DNA of 64,000 nt from Atherinomorus stipes (GCA_023101725.1 JALJCO010001098.1:1-64000), one strand, 5' to 3'. Positions 28,919 through 41,754 are shown, numbered from the stretch's first letter. Made by a program: numbers and translations. Notes: generated by a model not told the origin, from the sequence alone.

Positions 28919-29349
28919 CTAGGACTGGGTGATACACTGGCATGATGAGGGAGATGCGACACGTACATGAGAGAGATATGATATTTACATACACCGTTAC
29001 GTCGCAATATTAGTTGCGCAAATGTTTTTGTTTTATTTTTCGTAATGACCCAGCTGCACCTTGACAAATGTCAGACAACAACGGTGTCACCTGATTATTT
29101 GAACAGTCTGAAAGACAATCCTCCCCAAGACTTCTAAAAAGAAATCGTAAATGCCCAGCAAACTTTCTTGAACTATTTCAACTTTACAAACATTTATAAC
29201 CAATTCCATTGCTTAAGTGGAGCTATAACTTTAAGTTAAACATGTTTCAATATTAAAAAACAGGTATTTGATATGAAATTAAACATTCAGACGAATTAGG
29301 GTCAAAATACCGGTGTAAAAATACCGGTGTATATATCCTATATACATCC

Positions 29350-29380
<31 letters not shown>

Positions 29381-29725
29381 CCTTACTGTCTTTTTGTAAG
29401 AAATGTTTTAGATGTTTAGAAATTTGGTAATTGCCTGTTTGTGGTTTTCCAGTCTGATATTTAGTGTGGTTTATTGATTGGGAATTATGATATTTTAGTT
29501 TTATGTAACTACTTTATCCTATATTTGGCTATTTGTATGTACATACTGTCTGTCTTGGTTTATTGTATTTATTTTATGTATCTAATGTTGGACCCCAGGA
29601 AGAATAGCCACTGCTCCAGGAATGGAATGGTGGCTAATGGGGATCCTACCAAATAACCAAATAAACAAATATCATCATCTAAGACAAATATATTGTGATA
29701 TATTTGGTCCATATCATCGAGCCAG
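28919..29725. mobile_element. decayed hAT-like element containing a LINE tail
   Basis: GGACTGGGTGATACACTGG at the left and ATTGTGATATATTTGGTCCA, TATCATCGAGCC at the right are weakly inverted, like the common CTGGGCGATA ends. Between them are an (AT)n run (29346-29372) and a LINE 3' tail (about 29400-29665: GGACCCCAGGAAGAATAGCC ... GCTAATGGGGATCC). Borders approximate. Confidence 0.45.
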
Positions 29726-32700
29726 GATTGAACTCCAGAAATGTTTGAAAAGATATAAGAAGTAGCATCTGTTTCTTTACAAAATACAAATTAAAGAAAA
29801 AAAAAGAGAGAGACAATCATTATCATAATTGACACTGTCAACAATGTGAATTATATCTCCCCTTGTTTGGCAGTCTAATGGTGCTTCTGAAAGTGAAGGA
29901 TGCTTCCTTTATAGGATGGGACATTCCAAGTGAAGTCACATTCTCTGGCCAGGAAAATACCTGCCTTGCATCTAGAAAACACACAACGAACCAGACCAAG
30001 GAAATGGGCATAGGTGACGTGAACTCAAGTACCATCAGTAACCCCCTACATACACAATACTTGATAACCGGCATGGCTGTTAAATGGCTGGGAGTTGTTA
30101 ACTGGCTACTTGACACTAATTTGTATTGGTGGTTTAAACTTTGCTTTGCTTGACGATGGAACACATCATGATCCTTTATAATGACATGAAAACCTCATGC
30201 TGTTCCAACCTTGGTCCATCTTCCATCTGCTTTGCTTTGATGTGCACAAAGAAGTGAGGATGCTTAGAAAACACCGAGAATGCCCACAGGCATCCTTGAA
30301 ATTTCATTAGAAGGAAGATAAAGTCCTTCAAATGATCCTTGGTGAGATTTTATTTTGCAGTATCCTTGAAATGTAGCCAATAAAAATCCCCCTTTGACTT
30401 TAAGAAGCAACTTCAGCCTGAAAATTACAACCAGACATCTAATGTTGCTTAATATACCTATTCTCCAAAGGTATTGCAATAACGTGCTATGCAACACAAT
30501 TCTATTCCCCGTTTTATCAGTGTTGATGCTATAAGAACGATTGTTTTTATTAGAGCTGTATTTCCAGTTATTACTGTGAGGATGCTAAACTATGCATGTG
30601 TGTACAGGCGTGTTTACACTCCCGGCAGATACTGAGGGAATGGCCTCTACACAGGCTGTCAATAAGACAGACTGAGACGTAGCTGAACACTGAGGAAAGC
30701 CAGCAAACATGTCTCATCTGTAAAACATGCTGATAATCTAAACAGACTGAGAGTGAACCTAGTTAACCTGGTAATGAAAAGGAAAGACTGATTTATCAGT
30801 GCAAGTACTACTTTTGGAGCTCTCATACCTCTTTTTAGAGATGAAATGTGAAATTTGGTGTTTATGACACCTTGTTATTGTTTTTTAGTTTTTACAATAT
30901 CCTCAAGTATCTATCAAGTAACTTGTGCTGAATGGGTGAATAACCCGAAATTAAGCTGTGTACTTGCACTTTGATGATGTAAGAGTTCTCCTCACATCAT
31001 CACACCCACTATGCACTCTTCTAAGCAGTATTCTAGCTTACCTCAAACTTCCTCTGTTAATTTAAATGATATAAAAAAGCTAAAATGTGAAAGCTAACGA
31101 GACCTGTATGTAAAAGATGAAGACAACCATGATGTGACCCATCAGTCTGAGGGCCATTCTGTGGCCTAGTCTGTCATTCCGGCTGTTGCCATCTTGGTTC
31201 TTTGGAACCAGAGGGGAGGTGCAAAGGATGGATGTGAATGACAAGTCCAGGAAAACTATGCAAGTCCACCAAATGCAGGTCTGAAAGCAGGCTGTGCAAT
31301 AACGTAATACGTGCTGACAACATAATGACTTTGGCCATCGTTTAATAAAGCCAATTATGTTGTAGGAACCATGTTTCATTTTGTGAAATTTGCACACAAA
31401 CCTTAAGGGGGTTGTTTTTCATTTCAAGGAAATAAATTGCTGATATGATCTTAAAAACAGAAGCATCTTGCTGATTTTTTTTTTCTTTTAAATCCCAGCC
31501 CACATAAAAACGATGCCTACCAGCAGACGATTAGCAGCCAGTAATGCTACAGTTTAGGATTGATTTGTTCCAAACATGATAACTTGGCAATAATGTCATA
31601 AAATTTCTCAGCCAAGTCATTTAGCTGTTGGTTATTTCCAGCTTGAAAAAAGCCTTTTAAAATATAACTAATGTAACAATACATAAATAAGGCATAACTT
31701 CTTCAAAAAAAGTATTTATTTTAGCAGTTTTTGTGCAGTTTACTGCTCATTAACAACAGATATGATTCCATTATTGGTAAGTTATTACAATATTATTACA
31801 TCTAAAATGGCCAAAACATGTAGCGACATGCATTTCTTATATGGTTGTCATGAATTAGGGAAAAACAAAACAATAGAATAAAAGTTTTTGGTTTTTTAAT
31901 CATGCATTTGACCCTCTCAGCTGTGATGTAATCCGTTCAGTAGAAAAGTAAAGATCTGCCAGGAGATCCTGTTTAAAGTCTCAGCTTCATCATGTATGGA
32001 TGACATGTCGTCAATGAGAGTGGGTTTGGTTATGAAAGAGAGGGAGCTGCCTGTCTCACACACACACACATACACACCATCCAGCCCTGCAGCGATTGGT
32101 TCTCCTCTTCAAGCTTCCGTACCAAGTGCATTCTGGGATTCAGCAGATACATTCATCAGTGCATCTCTCTTCTCTCCACATTATCTCAATGTTCATCTCT
32201 CCCTCTTCAGCTTTTATCACTCCATTCTCTGAGTCATCGCTGCACAAGAGAAGCATCCCAGCACTTTTTCCTACATTCCTCCACTTCCTCCATCTTTCCC
32301 AGTATTCACCCTTCTCAAGGTGACTCACCACAAAGGCCTCTGAGGCTCCCTCCCCGTCTACCTCCATCATTATTGTCTCAACAGTGTCTCGGTTAGTGGC
32401 TCTGTAATCCGTGAGGTCAACAGCAGCTGACCTTTGTTTCATCCGTGCCATCCATCCTCTCACCCTCCAACCCGCTCATTGACTCCTGCAGCATCGGTCC
32501 CTATCAATTGATTGGCCCGGATCAAATGGCCCTAGTTGCCTTGTAAACTGAACCTCCCTCTGATCTCCCCTGCCCCTCATTACAGCCCATTTCTCCCGCT
32601 TCTCTGCTGTCACTCCACCCTTTCGATGGTAAATCACAGCCAGAACACGGGAGTTTCCCACCCCCCCCCCCCCCCCCCCCCAATGCACAAACACGCCACC

Positions 32701-34641
32701 CTTCTCTCTTTGACACGGTAGTCAGAGTGCGCGGTGTCTCCCTCCGGCGATTTAATGGACAGAGTTACAAACCGTGACAGAGCGGCACCGTTCCACGAGT
32801 GGCCTGAGCGCACTCTCGTCCCACCCCCACCCCCAGCCCGAAGCCGGATGTGGAGCAGAGGAGAAACCACTGCCCATCACACTTGATTGGAAAGGATGGA
32901 TGCTGACAGCTTGATCACTGAGGATATGAAGCCAGAGTTTCCAACGCTGCAAGTTAGCCTGGTTTTGTGAATATATTATTAAATTAAATGTGACTGAACG
33001 CAGACACAAGGTGATATCTTTTAACGACAACACTGGAATGCAACAGTGATTTTCCAGTAAGAATGACATCATAAAATCTAAATTTAGAGGCTGGAACAGG
33101 ATGTCCTTAATGACCTGACATATCAGGCAGGTTCTGTGAGGCTTATGGGTAAAATTCAATGCTGGAGACTGCCTCTCCCCTCAGGGTGAGCAACTTCCTT
33201 TTAGGACCCATCAGTAATTTTTTTTTTTTTCTTTAGGAGTGGGTGCTTAGAAACGAGGCTGATTACTGCTAAGGAACCATTTTGACGCACTTGGCTGTAC
33301 CCATTTGATACCCAGACCTAAGATGCCTCTTCATCCTCACCGTGCCCCACATCGTCATTCAAAGCAACACGACACACCGTCGCATTATGTAATGTTTGGA
33401 TGAAAATGCACCAAATGGAGGGTGCGAAAATGAAAGCAGGGGGAAAAAAAGAAAAAAAAAAATCCCAGCCTCTGTGGTCCCGAGTCTACGCCAACACCCA
33501 GCTGGATTTTACACTTCGCATACTCCACATTATATGATGAAATCACCACCTCATAGTCCCTCTCCTTTATTAATAGCTGAAGAGACGTGCAGCTGCCACT
33601 GGGTGTAGATGATGGGGAGTTTCTGCAGCCAGGCAGGGAGGAATGCCATGAAATTCCGCAGTCTGGGCTGCGCTTTTTAACCAACGGCGGGTTACATATT
33701 ACAGTGCTTAATTGCGCAAAACACAACCATATTTTCCACTGATGATTTGACCCGTCTCTGTAATTATTGTGGATATGTATACGTTTAGTTTGCACGGAGA
33801 TGCGAATTTCTGCTGAAATGGGTGCAAGTAAAACAGCGCATTTATCCGCCTCTTCGTGACCAACCCAGCTAAAGACATAATAATCGAATATGTGTATTAC
33901 CAGGCCTGCATTCTTGCTCAATTACTCGTTACATTACATCGTTACAACCCTCAGCTTTAAGACAACCGAGGCGTGTTTGCGTGGAGTGGAGGAAACCAGG
34001 CGTTTGTGTGTTAACAGATGCCCCCCTCCCCACCCTGCCAATGTTATAGCGCAGGTGAAAATGGCTAAATGATGGGGCAACTTCAGAGATGCTCGCTCTG
34101 GGGGGGACAACAGCAGCAAGGTGTCTGTCTGGCAGACAGCCGATACTTAATGGGGAAACGTTACTGCACCGGCTGGAGTCTGGATGCGGCGGACTGACTC
34201 ACAAATCTGGCGCATGTTCCCCAGGAAAAACGGATAAATAAATAAATATAACGGTGTCCAGGCAACAAGCATCCCCCCCCATCTCTTATCCGTTAATCTC
34301 AGTCGTTATCATGAAACGCATTGATTTGGTATTTATAAACGGCAGATTCCTAATGTGATGACTTTCCGAGAGCAATTAGATCCGTGTGACTGACAGTGGA
34401 AATACACGCAGCAGCAATGCGGTTTAACAGTTTGCCAAATAATGGCTACAACTAACATAGATAAGTCACACATATCCCACCGTGTTCAATGTCATTCTAA
34501 CATCATGCCCGTACCTTCATGCCTGTTAACCCTTTCCTCAACGGATACACTGCCTTACCTTTAACGGTGCTAAATCCAAACACTCAAACCTACATTATAC
34601 TGCATATTAACCAAACAATTAAAAGAAAATTAACCTCTTAC
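29726..34641. other. 5' part of intron 1
   Basis: No coding exon recognised. 32661-32681 is a 21-base poly-C. The stretch 32460-32890 and parts of 33300-34450 are more CG-rich and free of recognised transposons, unlike the rest of the intron. They are candidates for intronic regulatory DNA close to the promoter, but nothing in the sequence proves it. Confidence 0.45.
32661..32681. repeat. poly-C tract
   Basis: 21 consecutive C in intron 1 of the ATPase gene; could adopt i-motif or G-quadruplex (minus strand) forms. Confidence 0.97.
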
Positions 34642-34647
34642 CCCCAT
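34642..34647 (-). CDS. atp1a3: atp1a3-like exon 1, coding part (Met-Gly)
   Basis: Seen: on the minus strand ATG GGG is followed directly by GTAAGAGG, a strong donor. The context CCAAAATGGGG has A at -3 and G at +4, a good Kozak match. Joining to the next exon (15666 downward) gives M-G-Y-G-R-S-D-S-Y-R in phase 0. Known: Na+/K+-ATPase alpha genes have a first coding exon of only a few codons followed by a long intron, and fish alpha-3 proteins start this way as I remember them. Inferred: this is the true start. No ATG is visible in the roughly 75 bases upstream of it on the minus strand. The 5'UTR end and any untranslated exon cannot be fixed without cDNA. Intron 1 would be 18,975 bp. Confidence 0.85.
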
Positions 34648-35180
34648 TTTGGCGTTGTCCGTCGGGTCTCCTCAGAAGATGACACGCTTTTACACTCGAT
34701 TCAACCAGAATATGTGGGTTAACGGCGAAGAAAGGGGGCAGAAAGGATTTTTTTTGTTCGACAAATCAGAAGAAAACGTCCTCCGTTAGTTGTTATCAGT
34801 AGCTATTGCTGTGATGACAGAGGGGGAAAAACTGGCTAACAAACTATACTGAAATCTAATTTAAACGAAGAACGGTCATTAGGAAACCTTACAAGGCAAC
34901 GTCTCACAGAGCACCTCGGCAAAGCGTCACCCCGTTCAGATGAAAATGAAAGGGGTTTATTTTCTTCGGTGTAAAAGGTTAAAACAATACGCAGCCGTTG
35001 GTGACACTTCACCAACCTCCTCTCAGCGAGGCGCAAACGATGCCGGTGGAAAGTAGAGCCGGAGAGCAGCCTTCTCCTTCTGGATGCCGTCTCCCTCCGC
35101 GGCTGTGAGCAGGCTGCCGTGGCACTGACAAGTTCTTAAATCGTTATCAGTCCGCGAACGACGCATCAAATAAGTCCTAA
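34648..35180 (-). promoter_or_regulatory. presumed 5'UTR and promoter of the atp1a3-like gene
   Basis: Directly upstream of the start codon on the minus strand. This stretch, mainly 34865-35170, is much richer in CG dinucleotides than the surrounding AT-rich DNA (for example CCGCGGC, CAGCGAGGCGC, CCGCGAACGACGC). It contains no transposon I recognise, unlike almost every other part of the window. Vertebrate housekeeping and neuronal ATPase promoters are often CpG-rich. A TATA-like stretch (TTTATATATA on the minus strand, 35236-35245) lies just beyond it and might place the start site near 35205, but it could equally be low-complexity AT sequence. The transcription start itself is not visible. 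Confidence 0.5.
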
Positions 35181-35764
35181 CGAGATTGAAGCTGCCTTCA
35201 AATAGAAAGAAAGAAGACATCACCGTGATATACAGTATATATAAATGACTGATGTAACCAGCAGAAAAGGGTTATTACTAATATTTGCCAAGTCCTGATT
35301 TGAAATAATAATTAAAAAAAAAATGTTATTAAACTTATTATCCATAATTCCTAAACAGGACTTGAAAAAAAAAGTCTGAAAAATGAAAACAAGTCTAATA
35401 AAATGCAAAATGTCACATGCTGTGTGATATAGTTCTAAGATCCAATCAAAGAAAATTTCATCTGTTGCAAAAAGAATTTTATGCAAATATTAATATTTGT
35501 GTTTAATTGTGGCAAATATCAAAATATAACCTGTGCATGGAAAAATTACTTTGAACATATTAAGACAAATTAAAATCTTCAATAAAATTCAATAAACAGT
35601 CAGTGAAAACAAATTAGTGAATTCCTTTGAAACTCTAAAATGCGAAATCCAAATAAATTATCTTCAGTGTCTTTGCTGACCAACATTTAGAAATTTAGAA
35701 AATTAAATGAAGTGCTAACAGCACACTCAGAAAATCAGGAAAATTCTACAGTCAGCACTTATAT

Positions 35765-36645
35765 GGTAAATGGTGAGGGTGTCACGATTAGGTATAAAAG
35801 TACTACTACTAGTAGTAGTAGTAGTAGAAACCTTTATTTTACCAGGAATAAAACTCACTGAGTTCACTAAAACAACGCAACACGTTTGTTTGTAGCCGGC
35901 AGACCACACAGCCGGTGTTAGCCAGCTTGATGACGTGCTTAACTTTGTGCGGCTGAAAACACAAGCATCTGAAAGCGTCTCCTTTCTTGTCCCCAGTTGT
36001 TCCACTGGAAACAGGAGGGTACAGACCCGGTTTTCAGATGTTTGTGCTTTTTAAGACGCACAAAGTTAGGCACATCAGCTAACGCTAGCCTGCTAATGCT
36101 AGTTTGCTAACGCTAGCTGTGTAATCTGCATCATTGAAGTGCCGGTGTTGTGCCGCATCGGCTACAAACAAACGTGCTACGTTGTTTTATTATAAAGTTC
36201 GGCCCTTCACTCTGGCAAATTGCTTTGATCCACTTCTTCCTTAGTATCACTTCAGTCTGGAATCCATGAAAATTTAAGGAGGGTTGGCGTTTATTCAATT
36301 TATGCAGTGGAACAGAGCAGGGACATTGAACCGGCCCGGAAGTGGACCGGCTAAGTGTTTCAAGTTCCGGAAACCGCAACCATTCCATTTCATACTGCCC
36401 AGCAGTATGAAATGGAATGGTGTTATAGACAAATGTTTAAATAAAAAAATAAAATGAATAAACATGATATCAAGTGGAGCCTTATGTTCATAAAGCTCCG
36501 CTTGGTAAAGCAAAACTGTTCAACAGAATAAAGCAATCAGATTTCCATTCTGCTTGCTTTGATGCTGGACAGGACAAGTAAAAAAAAAAAAAAAGTTCCG
36601 GAAACCGGAACACGGAAGCGTGATAATCCCCTATTGCAGTGATTG
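35765..36645. mobile_element. palindromic DNA element, copy 1
   Basis: Shares several blocks, in reverse orientation, with 44886-45365: AGCGTGATAATCCCCTATTG, CTTTATAATAAAA-type block with GGCCCTTCAC, ACAAACAAACGTG, GCCGGTGTTGTGCC and CAGATGTTTGTG. An internal inverted repeat pairs GTGCTTAACTTTGTGCGGCT (35936-35955) with GACGCACAAAGTTAGGCAC (36055-36073) around a short centre. It contains TAG trinucleotides (35803-35826), a poly-A run and a perfect hairpin. No transposase. Confidence 0.65.
36379..36421. repeat. perfect 20-bp hairpin with 3-base loop
   Basis: Arms 36379-36398 (ACCATTCCATTTCATACTGC) and 36402-36421 are exact reverse complements, separated by CCA. Pairing ends sharply on both sides. 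Confidence 0.97.
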
Positions 36646-36689
36646 CTTCAAAGTGCTGCTGAACAAAATTTTAGCTTCAGAGCCCCATC

Positions 36690-36885
36690 ATGCCCTTTCT
36701 CTTGTTTTATTTTTGTCTTGTTTTTAATATTTCTTTTGAAGCACAATACAAAATCAAGGTCTTGATTTTCATAGAATTTCTATCTATTACTACTTTTGAC
36801 AATTTCAACTTATTTTGCTCACAGCTGATTTTTTTTCTGTCTTTAATTGGAGGGTATGAATAATTTTGAGGACAACTGGATGTGT
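36690..36885. mobile_element. fragment of the 'CATACCCTC' MITE family (copy 3, right half)
   Basis: TTTGACAATTTCAACTTATT, CACAGCTGATTTTTTTTCTG and GGAGGGTATGAATAATTTTG, AGGACAACTGG match, inverted, the ends of the 13633 and 42740 copies. Confidence 0.8.
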
Positions 36886-36889
36886 GACG

Positions 36890-38969
36890 GTACCACTGAT
36901 GCTGAGGTGGATGTTGGAATTTTGGAGGACATATGCTACCATTGAGGTGGAGGCCTACAAAACACTATGGTAAACATGAAAAGACCTTTTTTGGTATGAG
37001 TTTTTAAATAATACAGGATATTTGAGCCAGCAAAGACTGGCTATCATACTCGTTTCTCCTAGAAATTGAGCAAACTCAGTTATATTTAACATGATTTGGA
37101 GCTTTAAGTTGTCAAATCAGTGAACAAAAAATGGACAAAAAATGTCATGTAAGAGAGACATAAGGTGCATGGATGTTAGCACCAAGGTGAGAATAGTTTT
37201 GGTTTTGTAATAAGTTTCAGTTTTATTTAGTTTTGACTTTTTGTTTTTTAATTCAGTTAGTTTTTTGAGCAGGTTTGTAAGTTTTTATTTGTTTTTATCT
37301 TTTGGAAAATGCTTAGTTTGAGTTTAGTTTTGATTAGTTTAAGTGTTAATTATCGTTGTTTTTTTTTTTTCTCGTAATTATAGGTACTTGTCTGGTGTGA
37401 CATTCAAAATCATCAGAAAGTCGGAAGAGCAAAGTAGACAAATTAAATAGAAATAGATTACATATAAACCCAAAAGGAGTATGTATAAAACAAATTCACA
37501 AAGACTAAAACTAAGGATGTTTTTGCAATAATTTTAGTTAGATTTGTAAATACACAATATAGTTTCAGTTAGTTATCATAAAAAAAAAAAAGAAGTCATT
37601 TTTATTTTTATTTCAGTTAACGAAAATGTTTTTTTTCAATTTTAGTTTTCGTTTTTTCGTCAAGTTTTAGTTAACTATAATAACCGTGGCTCACACTGCG
37701 CCAGTTCTCAGGCTGTAAAAATAAGATAGCCTCAGTCTACAGAAGAATTACCGTTCATATGAAACACTGCAGCAGTAAAATGATGTATCACAGCTTTTTG
37801 GAGCTCATAACTCCTCTGTCTGATGTGACATGATGCACCTGCTTCCTGGATTTTTGGGTTTGCAGGCAGCAGCTGTTCCGAGTGCAGCTCTTCTGTTGTT
37901 GTAAGCAGGACTAATGCTTTATGGATAAAGTTCACATCTGCACCCTCAAAGGCATCGGGGGAAAAAGCTGCCTCATACTGAGTGTTCTCCAAACCCTGAA
38001 TGTAGCCTGCATCATAAACAGATGTGAGCAGCAGCGGAGCAGCATACAAAACAAGTCATCGTTTCATGATCAAGCAGACAATTAAGAGTGACAGAGAGCC
38101 AGAAAAACAGGATTTATACGAAGTGAAGATCACATCTAAAGATGGCTCACACCGTGTGGAATGAAAATCTTGTCCAAAATACACTTTACAATGAAATACA
38201 TGGAAACATTGTGACGATCAAAGACAACTACAACAAAGCTGCAGCTTCCAGAGCTTTGTTTCTGGATGCACCACCTGCTGTGGAAGATTAGACCATTACA
38301 CTGCTGTTTTTGGAGCCTCCAAGCCTCCAAGCCACCATAAACACACCACACACGTGCACGTATCCAGCCAGACCGAGGTGATTCAGCAACACACAGTGAC
38401 TAAATGAACGGAGCACTGCAGACGATGATTAAAATGTGTGCCCGTGTGTGTGTGCTTCTATGTAAATGTCAAGTTGGTGGATGTGTGCAGGCGTTACTGT
38501 GTCCAGATGGGATCAATATTCCCCCTCTCTATCATATGAGGTGCGGCCTAGTTTCTGTCCTGCTCTGTCATCAATCCAGCACCATAGCAAAAAAGTTAGT
38601 TTTCCTAGAAAGTTCAGAAATGGATCAATGCGTGCCAATATCGCCGTATTCTACCTTATGAAGTAATAATAATGATAATCTGATGATGGAAGCTGGTGAT
38701 GATGAATAATGGCCAAAATGGCTTGTTACTGGCTAATGGGTGAGAAATAGACTGCAAGAGGAGACGCAGAGGAGACAGAGAAGTTCATGTTGGAAGTAAT
38801 GATAGAGGCCTATAATTCTACTGGAATCTACTATGTTAGTCATGTTGCAACAGCAGCGTCCCCCCCTCATCCTCCTCTTCATCCTCCCAGCTGCTAAAAT
38901 ACTGTAAATTGTAGTGCAACACAACAATGACTCAGCCCAGTTCAATTTAAAGGCAAAATAAGTAACATT
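36890..38969. other. upstream DNA without recognised genes
   Basis: T-rich block rich in AGTTTTAGTTT-like words at 37190-37690; no exon with family resemblance on either strand. Confidence 0.5.
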
Positions 38970-39640
38970 AGCTGTGTTTACATCAAAGACTGTAAAAAAA
39001 TGGACGTAGTATCCAGTAAATTTTGAATAGGGGAGGGTGAAGCCAATTTGCGTGTTTCCCACCGTCGGCATCTTGCCGTGTCGCGTGTTACGTCACTCCC
39101 AGATAATACTAAAATGGCAATAGGCAAGGCCGCTCCGAGCCGCGGGGCAAATGATTGACAGCCAAGCTAATGCTAACCGAGCTAATCCGAAGTGAACAAG
39201 AATGGACAAAGATAGGCGGTGTAAAGGTAAGACACGATCAGACTTGTTAACCAGCTAAAAATCGCCGTTGTGCAACTCTTTTACAGGCCGAGGCCTTCCT
39301 GGGAGCAAACAGGGAGCTAACTATTAGCCTAACTAGCATTTGCTCTGTCACCTGTTAATCAAAATTAAACGCCCCTAATTATGTGAAATTTTAAGGTTAA
39401 ATAACATCTAAATGGATGAGTTATAAAAAAAAATCACCCCCTCACAGTTGATATGAACGTAAACGTGACAGTCTTATTTTTTACAGACTGTAAACATGTT
39501 TATTTCTACTGAAAACATGTTTATTTCTGCTGTGAAGTTGGTCTCTTTAACATTGGAGTCTATGGGGATTTGGTCTGTTTTGGAGCCAGACCCTAGCAGA
39601 TGAAGACAGAATTACAATTTTTGGTTTACTTGAACAAATA
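38970..39640. repeat. dispersed teleost-type repeat
   Basis: Motifs CATCAAAGACTGTAAAAAAA, TGGACGTAGTATCC, GGAGTCTATGGGGATTTGG and the direct duplication AAACATGTTTATTTCT (39494-39528). This order is familiar from interspersed fish repeats, but I cannot name the family or set the borders. Confidence 0.4.
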
Positions 39641-40215
39641 ATTCATCTATCAGATTGAAATTTTTCCAATGAGGGCTTCCAGCTGACATGTTTACATGGA
39701 CAGCGGGAAAAGTGATCCTATCGGTTGTACTTGAACAGATATGTTTGTAATGCTTTTGACATGCGCAATGGCTTCTAGTTTGTAAGAAGAGGGATTTTCT
39801 TTTTTTACATTTATAATCTTTTGACTATTTAATAATCATTAAAGGGACTTGAGGCAAGGTTAAGAAACGAAACTCGCAACTGAACAGCCAAGTGGCTAGC
39901 TTGTTAGCATCCCAGTGAACAGCAGAGGAACCATGTTTCCTAAAAGTGATAATTAGCTCATCTCAAAATTCTTCTGTGGTGTAAAACATCCTCGTTGCAA
40001 ACACCGACACCTCCATGACTTGATCCACATCCGTTTTGACTTTTTAAGAGCAAACAGCGGCATAAATAAGAGCAGCGAGCAGCCATGTTAGTCTCTGTTC
40101 GTCTGCACTGTGAGATGCTCACGGCGAGTTGCGAGTGTGCCCGAGGAGGGTGGGGCGCAAGTAATGGCAGTCGAGTTTGATGGACATAATAATCATTCAA
40201 TAAATCAGTACAGGC

Positions 40216-40253
40216 AACCCCATCCAATGAAATTCATTTCATTGGATGGGGTT
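40216..40253. repeat. perfect 18-bp hairpin with 2-base loop
   Basis: Arms 40216-40233 (AACCCCATCCAATGAAAT) and 40236-40253 are exact reverse complements with loop TC. Beyond it, GTACAG (left) and CTGTAC (right) also pair after a small bulge, so the full structure spans about 40208-40268. Confidence 0.96.
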
Positions 40254-41119
40254 TTTCCGGTGCTGTACGTTCCACAGGTGATTAATTTTTAAAATTTTGT
40301 GTCAGAACATTTAATTAATTGTCTGCAATCGGGGTGTGAAGAAGACTTTAAAGGGGAAGTTCAGAATTTTTGACATGGGGTCTCATTTACAAGTGAGCCA
40401 GGATACTACTCATCACTGAAGACAGTTTCAACATATATCATCCTGTTATTCTAGTTCCAGGAGGTTGCTGATGCTAATGCTAGTGGAAGTCAATAGGAAT
40501 CTGCTAGCCTGTCATTAAAACCAATCTTATCCACTCCACAGAAGATTCGAGGCAAATCAGCGAGCCTATCTGTGTAAATGCCATGTTAAACTAGTTAAAG
40601 GAGTGATGACATAGCAGTTAAAAACTAGTTTATGTTGTTGGCATTACTGCATATGTAAATACTCCAAAGAAAAAAACGGCATTTTTTACAGCGGAGTATT
40701 GTTTTGAAACGCCAGACCTCACTTCCTCAGTAATACAGTTGGGTCCGGTGATGATATGGAGCTTTACCCGGAGACCACGTTGACTTCATTTTGATTGGCT
40801 ACACCTTATTTCGCTATGACCTTATTTGGAGAATCTAGGTCAAGCTGCGGTCGGAGTTTGCTAAAGGCTAACTGCTAGCAACATGGGCACTTCAGACAGT
40901 GAGCTACGTTTATCAGACAAGACAGCATTTAGAAAATAAATAAACTTACAGGTAATGACAAGGTTGTGGCCCCCTCCCTCAGTGTTGCTGTAGAAGTTTG
41001 CTTTTAAATCCATTTGTTTGAAAACCCAGACCTGACTGCACAGAAGTTACTACTAGCTCCATACATGCAGCTGAATCAAACAGGGAGGGGAGGGGGGGAG
41101 CGGACGGAGCATAAACCGT

Positions 41120-41122
<3 letters not shown>

Positions 41123-41175
<53 letters not shown>

Positions 41176-41180
41176 GGGGG
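41123..41180. repeat. (GA)n followed by poly-G
   Basis: About 21 GA units (41123-41164) running into 16 G (41165-41180). Confidence 0.97.
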
Positions 41181-41502
41181 TGTTTACTTGATAGTGTGCT
41201 CTTATTGGAGCAATTAAATTACGTAGAATGATAGAACTACGTAGAATGATAGAACTACGTAGAATGATAGCCTGCTGTCTGATTCAACTGTTTCTGAGCA
41301 GAGAGACAAAGCTGACAGACCATAAACAGGAACTTTGATTCTCACTCTGGACATTCACATGGCCTCATCAGTGCACAATAGATCATATTATACCCCCCAA
41401 ACCCCAGAAAAGTGAAATTTGATGTCATGGCACCTTTAACTCATGTGTTAAACTAGTACAACTAGCCTTTGTATGACACATTTTGCATTACATATTAAGG
41501 AA

Positions 41503-41754
41503 CTAGTTTCTTACCAGCTTACTACCTTTGCCAGTGTATTCTGGTTCATAGAGACATGGTGACATTTTGTTTGATGAAAAAAATTCTAAATCATCTTCAA
41601 AATCTGACATATCCTCATGCCTTTCAGACACAGTCATAGTTCTGACTGGATTTGTGTAATCAGATTCCTTCATGCATGTAGCAACAAATGACATCACTCT
41701 GCTGCCAAATACAGGAAGTAAAACTTTGTAAAGTTTCTCAGCAGCAACAATCAA
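41503..41754 (-). pseudogene. short ORF inside the TTAA element, possible first exon
   Basis: 83-codon frame: MIVAAEKLYKVLLPVFGSRV, then SERHEDMSDFEDDLEFFSS, NKMSPCLYEPEYTGKGSKL. At KGSKL the DNA reads AAGCTG|GTAAGAAAC, a good donor, so this may be a first exon whose partner was deleted. The acidic stretch followed by a PxLYEPEY motif loosely resembles N-terminal parts of P2X7-tail-like proteins common in fish genomes and transposons. That is memory-based and tentative. Function unknown. Confidence 0.4.

Noticed and set aside
32476..32870. Glycine-rich minus-strand ORFs
   Set aside because: Produced by the poly-C tract at 32661-32681 read on the other strand.
33385..33921. 178-codon minus-strand ORF in intron 1
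   Set aside because: Contains a poly-Phe run from a poly-A stretch and no recognisable domain; it lies within the ATPase intron without splice support.
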